Origin: Phylloscopus collybita
Lineage: Eukaryota; Chordata; Aves; Passeriformes; Phylloscopidae
Assembly (NCBI GenBank): GCA_027886175.1
Contig: JAJNNQ010000075.1
Span: 55,427,001 to 55,491,000, forward strand
Length of the DNA: 64,000 bases
Direction: 5' to 3'
Under the pieces are notes generated by a model. That model did not search any database and was not told the DNA's origin. It saw only the letters and a program-made list of their open reading frames with translations. Shown here in pieces: positions 27,058 through 38,520 of this stretch (its first letter is position 1; the number at the start of each line of letters is the position of its first letter). The position numbers were made by a program, and so were the translations under genes.

Positions 27058-27236
27058 CTCAGTGAAACACTGGAACAGATTACCCTGGGAGGAGTGGATG
27101 CCTCATTCCTGGAAGCAACAAGGTAAGGTTGAACAAGACGCTCAACAACCTGATCTAGTTGAACATGTCCCTGTTCATTTTAGGTGTCCTTTCCAATACA
27201 AATAATTCTATGATTATATGATAATGTTATTATATG
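27058..27236 (+). mobile_element. CR1 LINE 3' end inserted into the LTR
   Basis: Starts with a CACTGGAACAGATTACCCTGG block, continues to TGTCCTTTCCAATA and ends with four consecutive octamers (27205-27236): ATTCTATG, ATTATATG, ATAATGTT and ATTATATG. This is a 5'-truncated CR1 with its characteristic octamer tail. LTR sequence ends at a GAGAAAA motif on its left and resumes with ATTAATTACC on its right, so the CR1 inserted after the LTR was already in place. No coding sequence remains. Confidence 0.85.
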
Positions 27237-27905
27237 ATAATTAATTACCAATTTGAAAAGGTATGACAATAAAAACTAAGATCAAATCTAAAAACACCTT
27301 CTCCCTCTCTTCTTTTCAGGCTCAAATTCTCTCCAAGATTTCCTACGTCCTCTCTCCCAACAATGCAAGGGGTGGGGAACATGGACTATGATCAGTTTAT
27401 GTTTTCTCAGCCACTCCTTTCTCCTCCTACTCCTCTCCTCCTGCAGTGTGGGGTCTCAGAAACAGAAGACAGTTCTTCACAATCTGCTCCCATGTGGATC
27501 CTCTTCTAGGGGTACAACCCTTCAGGAACAGTCTGCTCCAAAATGACTTCTCACAGGATCACAGTTCCTGCCAGCAAACCTTCTCCAGCATGGGCTCTTC
27601 ATCCCAGGGCTGCAGGTCCTGCCAGGACCCTGCTCCATCACTGGCTTTGTCAGGCATCCACCTGCTCCAGTGAGGGGTTCTCCCTGGACTTTAGGTTGAT
27701 ATATGCTGCAGCATGGATCTCCATGGGCTGCAGGGGCACAGGTGCCTCACGGTGGGCTGGCCCATGGGCTGCGAGCAAATCTTTTCTCTGTGACTGAAGC
27801 AGTTCCTCTAGCTCCTTCTAGACTGATCTTGTCTGCAGGGCTGTTTGACTCACATATTCTCTCTCCTTTCTCCCATTTGCTGTGTCACACCAGTTTTAAC
27901 CCTTT

Positions 27906-27913
27906 CTTATATA
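27906..27913 (-). promoter_or_regulatory. TATA-like box inside the LTR
   Basis: On the minus strand the sequence reads CATATATAAGAAAGG, giving a TATATAAG core. Its position about 180 bp from the LTR's 5' edge suits the U3 promoter of this element. Whether it is still active is unknown. Any transcript would run leftward toward lower coordinates and through the inserted CR1. Confidence 0.4.
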
Positions 27914-28199
27914 TGTTATTGCAGAGACACTATCCCCATCACTGAAGGGCTCAGCTCTGGCCAGTGTGGGTCTGTCTTGGAGCTTGAGCCAAGTAGAACA
28001 GGTTCTGTCCAACATGAGGGCAGTTCCTGGAGCCCTCTCACAGAAGCCATCCCTGCAGCCTTCTGATAACAAAACCCTGCCACGCAAGTGAAAACAGTTA
28101 ATGTGACACAATTCTGACATTCATTAGCTGGAGGGAAACTGAATTTTCATTTGGGTTAAAACATTGAGAAAAAAAAAAACTAACAGTGATTCTTTCTTC

Positions 28200-28728
28200 G
28201 CTGGTGTGTCCTCACCTTGCGTCCTGTGTGCAGTTTTGGCCACCACAATATAAGAAAGGCATTAAACCCAAAGAACATCCAAAGAACGACGACAAATATG
28301 ATGAAGGGCCTTGAGGGAAAGCGATATGAGGATATGAGGAATAATTTAACTTGGTCTGTTCAGCCTGGAGTAGAGGAGACTGAAGGGACACCTCATTGCA
28401 CACTAAGGCTACCTTGCAAGGGGAAGAGGATGGTCAGACATTGATCTTTTCTCTGTGGTGTCCAGGGACAAGACTCAAGGGTATGGCCTGAAGTGTCAGG
28501 GGAGGTTTAGTTTGGTTATTAGGTAAAGATTCTTCGCCAAGAGTAGGGTTGAGTGCTGGAACAGGTTCCCCAGGGAGGTGGTCACACCAAGCCTGACAGA
28601 GTTCAAGAAGTGTTTGGCAATGCTCTCAGGCACGTGGTATGACTCTTGGGGATGCATGTGTTGTGCAGGGCCAGGAGTTGGACTCAATAGTGCCTTCCAG
28701 GTCATTGTTTTCTAAGATTCTGTGGTTT
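28200..28728 (+). mobile_element. CR1 LINE, plus strand, about 530 bp
   Basis: Opens with CTCACCTTGCGTCCTGTGTG and CAGTTTTGGCC, the coding region just upstream of the ORF2 C-terminus. It continues through a CAGCCTGGAGTAGAGGAGACT block and GGGGAGGTTTAG, and ends in a GGAGTTGGACTCAATAGTGCC tail with a weak GATTCTGTGG end. The tail differs from the copies at 18338 and 45170, so it probably belongs to another CR1 subfamily. The coding part is full of indels. It lies about 100 bp from the LTR in an accumulation of insertions. Confidence 0.88.
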
Positions 28729-31700
28729 TGAATATCAGACAAGTACATGTTGAAATACATTGTTATTCCATTTCTAAACTTCTGATTCTGAAGCAGAGAC
28801 AAATTTGAGGTAAAATTTTATTCAAATAAATTATGAGAGAAAAAAAAGGAATATAAAATTGGTTATTCAAATTCCTTTGCTTCTTCTGAGAAATTACAGG
28901 ATAATCAATATTCTTTGAAATCAGATTTTGTTATTGTATGCCAACACATTGCCCTATCCAAAAATGGAAATAAAAATAAAAATTGCTTGTGTTTTTTATA
29001 TATGTTTAACAGTGTCAGATTGAGCTAGTCCAACATTATTTTGAAACACTAGGCGAATAAAAATGAATGTTTAATCAATTAATGTGATTTGTTCTATTTA
29101 ATTGCACCACTGATGGTCCTCAGTATTTCCTGCTGTGCTGGTACAGATATTTTAGACATTTTCAGTGAAATCAATGAAAGGAATGTAAGGTTATGGTGAG
29201 TTCATGAGCAGCCTTCTTAGCCCCTTGGCTTGTTGTGACTCATTCTTTTGTGACTATAAAATTTGTTTTTAATGGTGTGCAAAAATCTATTGGCTTGCTA
29301 GGCAAGGTGATTTAAAGTATTGCCTAGCAGTAGAATTACCCTCTAAAGAAACAAAGAAAGGGGGAAATGGCAAGAAACTCTTTCTTTTTAAATATGTCCA
29401 TCAAAGAAATTTGCTTGACTACAAGGAGAGTATGAAAAGATATAAAATTGAAATTATACATAAAAAAACCAAGAAAAAGACTAGGTATATTACTTTTTTC
29501 CAGCCACAATGTTTCAGAGGAAACAGTAAAATCAGCTATTTAAATGAACTGAGAATTAGAAATGTTTGCTCAATGCATTTCCAATGCAATCAAAATTAAG
29601 TGTACTGTATCTGATGCTCTTCCTGCTTTTATGTGCTCAAACACTAATTTTCCAGAAACAGTGATTGCTTCTTCATTCAACACTTAGATTGGACTGTGCT
29701 TTGGGGTGGAAATATATGTCACCAAAGGTGGTAAGAGCATACAGAATGAAGCAGGAATTACAAGTGAAGAAGCCATCGTCTTACACATTATTAAGTGCTG
29801 CCCTGAAAAGCTGCATGATTTTCTCTAAATCTGCCACTGAGATACACTGTGTTATTGGACAAAAAAAAAAAAAAAAAAATATCACCTTAAAAGTGGGTGC
29901 CTGGTAATTGTATGCTTCTGTACGGCAAGAATTCTGAACTCAGGCCCTTAAAATACTTGTGCAGTGAGAAGAAAAATGGTCTCAGTTGGCCAATTTCGAA
30001 AAAAAATATTTCAGATTATTTAAATTAATCCAAATTAATGGATAATATTTGTTTCAGTTTCATTTTTGTTTGCCATTTTTAAAATGGTGATGTAATATCA
30101 AGTACTTGGAAACTGAAAATGAAGTCACCGGTCCATAAAGTATACCAGTATAATTCAGTATCTCCCTACTTCTTGTGGGAAATTCATGCCTAATCTTAGA
30201 CAGATTGTCTCCATACTTGCTACCCTTGTGTTTATCACACTGAAGCATTTACCTCCTCGGACAGACAAGCAGACATCTCATTGCCACCACTCGTCAGCGA
30301 TAATTTCAGTGTGAAGTACCTGTTTGTGCCATTGACAAAACCATCTGTTTCCTTTCCCTAAGAAAGTGACAGTGATCTCTCTCTGCTGACCAGTGTACCT
30401 TCTGAAATTTTATTTACAAATTCAGCCCCTGGTTACTGACACAAAAGAGCTATATTTATATCACTCTCATCTGAGATTCCTGATTTGTGACTTTATAATG
30501 TCAACGTTCCCAAGACAGGATGGTGGCTAAGGTAACCTGTCTTTGTTGCTGTATAATAGAGACTTGCAACTGCAAAGTGTTCAGAGCCAGACTTCTACAA
30601 GTACCCTGATATCTAATTATCACTCATTTCAATATTAAAATCCTTTTGTAATTTGAGATATGAATGGGAAGAAAACTGCACAAAGATCAGTGCAAATATG
30701 TCTCCATTTTGTAGAAGATTTCATAATAAGTAACACAACAGAAAAGCAGAGTTTTTCTGTTTGGCATTGAGAAGATGAGTCTAATAGTCACCACAGTTTA
30801 ATAGTAAATAAATAGTCACCACAGATTTTAATAGCAAGATTTTTTGTACAATAATTTTTTATGTTAAATTACTAAAAATGTCTTAATTTCTTGAGTAAAT
30901 ATCTAAATGTCAGGATCTTCAGAGCATTTGAAAGAGCTTTAAAGAGGTCTAGGTTTCTTTTGTTTTTTAAAAAAAAAAAAGGTTATCCTCTCCTTGGAGA
31001 AGAGTACAAGAACATGAAAAACTGAGTATTTGGGAGAAAAAACTGAAACTGGAATTGTTGCACTTTGTTAGTAGTGAAACCATAAGACATTTTCCAAACA
31101 CATTAACACCTTTGGCATTTTATGTTCTAAATGCCTAAGAAAACAATAAATTGATTGCATGTTGAATTACTGCTGCTCAGCTGTAAGGGATGGCATTAAA
31201 TCTCATTAAAGGTAAAATAAAATCGAAGTAATCTGTTTAAAACGTGGGCCACTTAGTTGAAAGTGGAAAGAAAAATAAGTCCTAGAAGACCATGATGTCA
31301 GATACAAATCCTGTACTGGACATTTGACCATAAATTTGTTGTTGATGTAAACAATCTCTTTCCAAAGCTGTTCAATTGGAAAATTATGTTCAGGGTCCAG
31401 TGAGAGAAGTATGTTTTCAAGTCAGCCATTTCAGTGAAGGAAATGGGCAGTGCATCCATATTCAGCCCCTGACATGCTGATTTCTACACATACTGATCAA
31501 AAATGGGACATCTGTTTCTGTATTTGTTCCAATATTGTTCACAGGTTAGTGCAATATCCATGGTAATGAATTGATTTGGAACAGCTGCCATGCCTTTGAA
31601 TCTGTACTTCCCAGTTACATTGATTATATGTTGTTTCAAGATTAAGTCCACCCAGGATAAAATTTTCAATGTTAATTTCATCATAAAGCAGAAAAAGCCA

Positions 31701-31847
31701 ATAGTGACCCCAATATAAGGCTCTGTTTTTTCATTATATAAAAGACCAAGGTTATGAAACTCTAGTTTCAAGGTATTAACTGTTTTACTTGCCTGGAGAA
31801 AGAATCTCAACTGACCTCCAAAGCCTTAAACTTAGAACTATCATTGA
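28729..31847. other. Unique AT-rich stretch, no gene seen
   Basis: Includes A19 at 29861-29879. A short duplication of AATAGTCACCACAG occurs near 30784 and 30811. The 108-codon minus-strand frame 31484-31810 shows no domain I recognise. Nothing else is supported. Confidence 0.5.
29861..29879. repeat. Poly(A) tract, 19 A
   Basis: Uninterrupted run of 19 A. No AATAAA lies in the preceding 30 bases. Confidence 0.9.
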
Positions 31848-31922
31848 CAACCTGCCTTGGACCAGTCCCATTTAGTGCCCTATTAACAACCTAGATAGCG
31901 TAATAAAGTGTCAACTGGAAGA
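31848..31922 (+). mobile_element. Old CR1 LINE scrap (reverse transcriptase region)
   Basis: Blocks CCTTGGACCAGTCCCATTTA and ATTAACAACCTAGATAGCGTA resemble the CR1 ORF2 segment just after the catalytic region, seen as GGACC..GTCC..TTTA and ATTAA..ACCT.GAT in better copies. The match is short and diverged, with no flanking CR1 sequence that I could extend. I regard it as probable, not certain. Confidence 0.5.
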
Positions 31923-32277
31923 ACAGCATCAAAATTCAAAGTTGTCTTGACACACAGGAGAGTGATCAATGAGATAAACTTTGATGAAGTGTACTGTGTT
32001 TACCTTAGGTAGGAGGTGAAAACCAAAGCACAGGTACAAGAGAAGCACAGCAGGAAAGAATCTATTGTTGTAATGAATAACAGACAAGGGAAAGTCACTT
32101 CCATCCTCTTTTCTTAACCTGCTAATTAAGACTTTAGCATGAGAACTACATATCCACTTAAAGGAAGATCTAGAGGAGGTGAGAAAAATCTGCATCAGCC
32201 ACAAAAATGTAAGATAACAAGTGCAGGGGATATTAGCAGGTTGTTTGCTTTCTGGTGCCTATTTCAAAAGCTATCTG

Positions 32278-32322
32278 GAAAAAAAGAAGAAAAAAAAAAG
32301 AAAAAAAAAAGAGAGAGAGAAA
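32278..32322. repeat. A-rich purine tract with short (GA)n
   Basis: About 45 bp of A with scattered G, finishing in a short GAGAGAGAGA run. Simple sequence. Confidence 0.85.
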
Positions 32323-32520
32323 TATGATTTCACAAAAAGAAATAGTGGACAGAAAAAAATATTATTTCTGTTCCCTATCTCCATGTCCAGCAGTGTTAAT
32401 TTTGCATAAACTAACTCTATGGTAAATATTTCACTAGATATTTTATAAATGTCTTAATTATTAAAATAAGATGAAATAATAGAGAAGCTGTGGTATTCCC
32501 TTTACTGAAGGGGCTTGTTA

Positions 32521-32546
32521 TTTGTTTTGTTTTGTTTTGTTTTTTA
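32521..32546. repeat. Short (TTTTG)n array
   Basis: About four TTTTG units followed by a T run. Simple sequence. Confidence 0.8.
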
Positions 32547-33079
32547 AGGAATATCTTGTTTGTTTGAAGAATCTAATTACAAGCTATTCAGACAAATAAA
32601 ACAAAGCTTCAGCTCCTTCCTGACACAGTATATTTTCTGAATCCAACCAAGCCAGTTGAGGGAAAGCTTATCAGGGAAGCTGAATCTCCCTTTCTTGCCC
32701 TGAATGGATTGTAAGACCAAAGACTAGAGTTCCTGTTTCAGTAGACCTAAGAATACCTTCTGGAGCTTCTGAAACACTGTCAGAATTCTCCATAGTAAAA
32801 ATCAGAATCTGACTAGTAGCAGACTCTTTTGTTTAATCGGTACTTTAAAGTAAATACCTATAAAGCTAATCTTCGTGGACAAAGATATGCATCTATAATG
32901 TTTGATTTGATGATTCAACTCTGTTGTAGGAGAGAGTAGGACTTGACATAATGCCAAGAATAAAGTAATTTTTTGCTACTTGTAGATATTTTCAAGAAGA
33001 CAGTTTAACAACTAAGTGAAGCTGTATACCCAAACAAAACAAAGTGATTTCTTTACTACTTCACATTGGCAGGAAGATG

Positions 33080-33260
33080 CTCAACCACTTTCCATAGAGC
33101 AGGGCCTCTGCACATGTCATGGTTTCTTGCAAAGGCAAACTTTGTATCTTCAAATGCCTTCACTTCATCTTCCTTTGCCCAAGCCACTGTCATGAGACAC
33201 AACTTTATGTGATAGGCAATATCCCTTTGGTCAGTTCAAGCTGCTGTACTGCAGATGAAC
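33080..33260 (-). mobile_element. Possible LTR retrotransposon remnant, minus strand
   Basis: The plus strand contains GGCAATATCCCTTTGGTCAG, followed by AGCTGCTGTACTGC. The reverse complement (CTGACCAAAGGGATATT, then CCTATCACATAA) resembles a conserved block of another common avian endogenous retroviral LTR. Only this core is convincing; the rest is too diverged to place boundaries. No retroviral coding sequence is visible beside it. Confidence 0.4.
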
Positions 33261-36200
33261 TTCCAGCCTTTGTGATGTTGGGACCACCTACCTGATATTG
33301 GGACAGAGTGGGAAAAACAAGCAAATAAACAAACAAACAAAAGAATGCCTTGATGCTGTGCAAACACTATTCAGCAAGAGCCAAACAGCAGTGTGTTATC
33401 AATACTGTATTAGTCACAAATCAAAAACACAGCACCACAGCACCATACAGACTGCTAAAAAGAAAATCTACTTTACCCCAGAGAAACTCAATAGACTGTA
33501 ACAAGTAATATTTAAAGCATTTGGACTTTAAAACCCACAAAGTATATTTGGGATTTCATCAATATCTAGTATTTTTAAAATTTCCGATTCTCCTGAATTT
33601 CCACGAACAATCTGAGCAAAATTAACTCCAGGTAAAATATCCAGCTTGTATAAAAAAATGCCTCCAACTCTTCTAACCAAGCTATGGAACTTATTTTTTC
33701 TTAAAGAGTCAGGCCCCAAACATTGAAGAGTTTCATATTATGTTACACATTATGTGAAAGAGACATACATGAAATCCAGAAATAAAATGTCTCACATCAA
33801 AGAGATTTGAGAGTTATATTTTCAATATTGACATTCATCACATGCTTTTCAGGACAGAATAACTCATTAGCAATGTGACTGTGTGTTAATGGCTTAGAGC
33901 AACATATCCACGGGCTTGACAGTAGTATTTCAGCAGCCTACACTGATGGTCAGGTTATAATGCACCCTGAGTGCTTCCATATGCTATTAATGATGTTTTT
34001 TTATTCATGGTCAGAAATATGTGTTTTCTTCATCATTAAAGTGAAAGATTGCCTCCTAACCAGGGAAAAGCAAAATTATGGTTCCAGCGTGCAGTCTAGA
34101 TTTAATTCTCTTACTAAATATATAATAGTTAGGACCCATAATCTCAAATCTATAAAATTCATTACAGAAAATATATAGAGAAGAACACAGAAAGAAAACC
34201 GGGAGGATCAGAAAGCTAAATATTATTTGGTTAAATAAAATATAAACTATTCACTATCTTGCATCATATTTAATAATATAACTCCTTTTCTATTCTATAT
34301 TTTCTCTAAATTTAAGCAGCTGTTTTCTTTTTGACAGTGTTAAAACCAGATCTATGGAAATATTCCCTTAAAGGTTTGTCTTTTCACAAGAATACATTTG
34401 AGAATATATTGTCTGCTGCAATTTCTATAAAGGTCATCTGCTACCACATACATTGAACCCCAGATACCCTGAAGTAGACTGATATTTAGAAGGAAAAAAA
34501 TATAAGCAATGTTATATTCAGAAAATAAATCAGTGCAGCAGTGAAAGTCAAAAAACATGTGCTAAGTTCTTATGAGGATAATTTCTGTTGTTTTACTTCT
34601 TTCAGAGCTTTAAGATTGCTATCATTTTGTAACAAGTGGATCCATGAAGTTACCAGATGTGATTAAGGTCCACTTTTTCAGAAAAAGTGTTACTAATTAC
34701 AGTTTTGATCTAGTACTGAAACGAAAAGTATATTTTTTTAGTCTAAAAAAAAAGGCTATAAAATGGCAATTACTTATATTTTCCTTTTTTCTAGTTCTAG
34801 CATTTGTCTTCTGGATTTCTTTGGTTCTTTTACAATTACTGCAATTGTCAGTTGTCTCACTTCAGAACATTCCTATAATGCAGAAAATTATTCTTCACTA
34901 TAGTAGCAATGATTCTTCTCTGGTTGATTTCTTCTTGTTTTAGTAAATTTAGTAGGTCAGCAAAGTTTCAGATTTCAGGCATTCTGAATGATATAAACAC
35001 CATTTGTTATTGTCATATTTGAAGACATTGGCTCATCCAAGCAAACATACACCATGAATAGCAACTCCACAACACTGGATTAAGCCGTTCACAAACACAG
35101 TAAAGATTGGAAACACTTCCTATAAGATCCACTGCATGTATTTTGAAAACCTGTATTTCTAGATGGTAAGCTTGTTAATCAAAGACAATATAAATGTGTA
35201 ATTTTCAAATTATTAAAATTATAATCATATATAAAAATGAAATCCATTTATTTTCAAAAACATCTTCATCCAAAAAGACCACTGCAAAGGAAATAGCTGC
35301 TATTAACAAAACATCATGAAAAGCATTCTGTATGCTCAAGAGTTTCATGATATATCCCTCTCAGGTTCCTGATGTATGGAAATTTTCTTGTCACAATGAT
35401 TGTTCACAGCTGCACTGTGAGCTTTCTATTTAAAAAAGTATGATCCTTTCTTTCTCACACTATACATCAATATGCAAATTCAGATTATATGTGAATCTTT
35501 CAGTTTTTCCTTGGAAACCATCTAATTTCTATATATTTCCCAAACGCATATTTACTCTTCATCTGGTGATATATCTACAATATTATTTATGAAAATATGA
35601 AAATTTTAGTATTTTTATTTTACACTGAATATACTTTCTTTCAAACATTTTAATGAACATATAAACTGCCAGTGATAGACCAGTGTTAAACTCCATCTAA
35701 ATTTCACGATCCCACATCAGTGATGACACTCGGATATTACGAATCATCTTGCTGGAGGATGCATTTAATGTAAAATCCAAGGAAAGAGTAAGCATGGAAT
35801 AGAAAAGACCAGGGAGAACTATGTAGTTGGGAAACCAAGTGTACAGAAACATAAAGCATCTGGAACTATTAAATCACAGATTTACCTTAAAATATAGTAA
35901 ATGCCCTTTGGAATATGAATCCCTCTTTTTACCTTCAGCAATGTCATCATTATCTGTAGAGTTCTTGAAGGGAAAAAATGAAAGTTCCCATAGAGAAGGT
36001 ACGCTGGAATAAATACAAGCCAGAACTGATGACAAGTCTTGCCACATTTTTTGTCCTATTTTTTCTTTAATAGCTATTTTTCCACTTTATTCACATCCCA
36101 AATCCCATTCTTGGGGTTCCAGCTACTTAGATCAGTTTTCATCATTCCAGGAGCCATAAACTATATGTGGGGAATACACAGTCATGCCTATAGTGGACTT

Positions 36201-38486
36201 TCTTCTCCCAAACTATGATCCTGCTACTAGGGCAGACTCCCCAGTGACAGGGTTCACCTGTATTGAATAACATACAGAAAGATCTCAAATGTTTCTCTCT
36301 TCCCCTAGATTTCCAGAACTACTGATGGCCATAGCAAATATATGATCCAATAAGAAAATATTTTAAATCACTACTTTCAAAAATGTCCAATTGATTGCCA
36401 ATGCAATCTTTTATGACCTGAAGAAACATGGGTTCATATGTGTGGAATGTATTTCCGTATTCTGAAAGTTCTAGTTTACTCTTTCTACCAGAATGAAGGA
36501 CCTGGTCATGCAGCAACGGCTCATCTAACTAAGTCTTGAAGAGTGACACAACTGAAATCATTTGTAGTTTGCAATCCCGTGAGGAGGAGGCTTGAAAGGC
36601 TTGAGACTGACTCACAAACATTACAGATGGCAATCCATTTTTCATAGCTCATATATTACCTCTTCACTGCTATATCTTTTGTTAAAACAGAAGCAGTGAT
36701 GGAATTGGCACCATCAGGGTGTGTTCCCTGGGGAACAGATTAGTTGGTGCATTCCAGAAGTGGCTAGCCTGGAGCAACATGGGCACATATCAGAAACTAG
36801 GACCGGTGCCTCTAAAATGTAGACTTAATAAGATAAACCCAACAGAGGCTGAAAACTGGTTGCAACTGTGTCCAAAGTGAGCTGATATTACTTTGTTTGC
36901 AGTACATCTAAAGATAAGAACCTCAACTGCCTAAGGAAGATTTAAGAGAATACAAACAAGGAGATAAAGATCTCAGTTGAGCAATATTTCTAGTCTATAT
37001 TAGAATTAGAAGGAGTGAAATGGAACTGCCTTGAAGGCAGTAAAAAATGAGATCTTTAGATATCAACAGATGTTAGAACACGTAATGGCTTTTTTATGAT
37101 GCATTCTTTAGCAGACATTAAATACTTCTATATACCCTTCAATTAAAACAGTGGAAAACTGAATATGCCAAAGCATGGGGTAATTACTCTGATGTTTCCA
37201 AATGTTATTATTCTGCCCATAATAATGCTGAAATCAACACCAATATAGGAAAAAAGTTAGTAAAAAACTAGGCTGAGGCTCCTTTTCATTTAGTAAAACC
37301 AAACAGTTTCAAACTATATTTTTATTTCTCAACAACTGACAACAAGCATTTGCAGCCTACCATTCTATGTCTAAAGTGAAAGTGATAGAGCCTAATAATA
37401 ACCTGGGATGAGACAGTAACAGATAACAAGGGAATGTGTGATATGTAAATTACAAGGATAACTGGAATTGTGTTCTCCAACTAGCACTCAGATTTTGTTT
37501 TGAGAGATAGTGTAACAACATTTTTACATGTAACCAGTGTAGAAATAGAGGTTATTTGGAAGTGATAAAGTAAATTCCTACAAATGAAAAAGTAGTACAG
37601 GTAGTTTTTGGCCTAGATAAGACATAGGATGATAACATTTTTAGGATTTTAAAAGTGTGAAATAGAGATACTCCCAGAATATATTTCAGGGGGCAGGAAG
37701 AACACTGTACTACATCATTAATACAACATCAGAAAAAGACAACTTGAATTAGAAGGTAACTTCCACTTCTCTGCACTCTTGTAATTAATCTTTTGTCAAT
37801 CAGAGAGCAAAACGCATTACAGTGCTGCCAACTTGGGAGATGGCAAATATCTCCTCATTCTTTATTTTCTCCCTAACCTAGGTAACAAATAATCCAGTAG
37901 CAGAGATGAAAATAAAACCTGGATGATCAAATAAAAACTAGTTATGTGTGTCTCTGTTATGAGACACCAGAGCTATGTCATGAGCTATCGAGGAAAACAG
38001 ATTTGCAATATGCCCTTTAAAGAAAAAAAGGAAAAGGAAGAAAAAGAGTAAAGGTATGACATCTTAATTCCTGAGGTTTTCATGGGTTAACTATTTTTGA
38101 GAGCTTTCATATATTCTCTGCTGGAAAAGAAATTGACCAAAAATGCAAATAAGGAAAAAGACTAAAGGTTTGGTAGCAGCAAGAGTATGGGGAAAAGGCT
38201 GAATGTTGCAAGGTGCTGATGTGGGATAGGAAAAAAGAGAAGCTTCATAGACCTGAAGCAACAAGATTCAAAAAATTATCTGTCACTGAAAACGGCTTTC
38301 AGGACTGAAATCCCCAGGATCAGATCCATTCAGTGTTCATCAGAAAGTGTTCTTTATACAGCATTTTAGCAGAATTTTGTCTTTAGGAGACTAAGCTACA
38401 AATGGGCCTTCAGTCCCACTAGTTTTTCAGGAAAATCTGCATTGTTCCTGAAAAAACAAGAAGGTGAAGCTCTTAAAACTGAGGTC
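33261..38486. other. Unique AT-rich stretch, no gene seen
   Basis: Over 5 kb without a recognisable repeat family. The longest frame is 99 codons (34644-34943, plus), a hydrophobic Leu/Phe-rich frame in T-rich DNA with no family match I know. No convincing splice structure. Confidence 0.5.
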
Positions 38487-38520
38487 AAAGTACAAAGTAC
38501 AAAGTACTTTGTGAGTACAA
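38487..38520. repeat. Direct repeat of CAAAGTA with a 12 bp palindrome
   Basis: CAAAGTA occurs three times in tandem and a fourth related unit follows. The centre forms CAAAGTACTTTG (38500-38511), a perfect 12 bp palindrome. Small and probably incidental. Confidence 0.7.

Larger units (their letters stand above)
26890..28096 (-). mobile_element. Solo LTR of an avian endogenous retrovirus, minus strand, split by a CR1
   Basis: Read on the minus strand from about 28096, it begins TGTTTTCACTTGCGTGGCAG. It runs through a GGCTTCTGTGAGA block, a TATA-like box, then degenerate CAG/TGG-rich repeated units with GGAGCAG and CTGCAGCCC motifs. An AAGGTGTTTTTAGATTTG block and a final GGTGCC/CCCACC-type end near 26890 complete it. 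I recognise this as a common avian LTR of about 1 kb, probably ERVL-like, but the subfamily is from memory. The match is interrupted at 27058-27236 by a CR1 insertion, and LTR sequence resumes exactly on the other side. I see no retroviral gene, primer binding site or second LTR beside it, so it is a solo LTR. I could not identify clean target-site duplications, and both outer edges are uncertain by several bases. Confidence 0.75.
31923..33079. other. AT-rich stretch with purine tract, no gene seen
   Basis: Holds the A/G tract at 32278-32322 and the TTTTG array at 32521-32546. Open frames across the purine tract are composition artefacts. Confidence 0.5.

Noticed and set aside
27446..28120. 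Cluster of 70-84 codon frames on both strands
   Set aside because: All lie in the GC-richer LTR, which is noncoding; the frames have no domain.
31484..31810. 108-codon minus-strand frame
   Set aside because: No known motif, AT-driven composition, and no flanking splice or promoter evidence.
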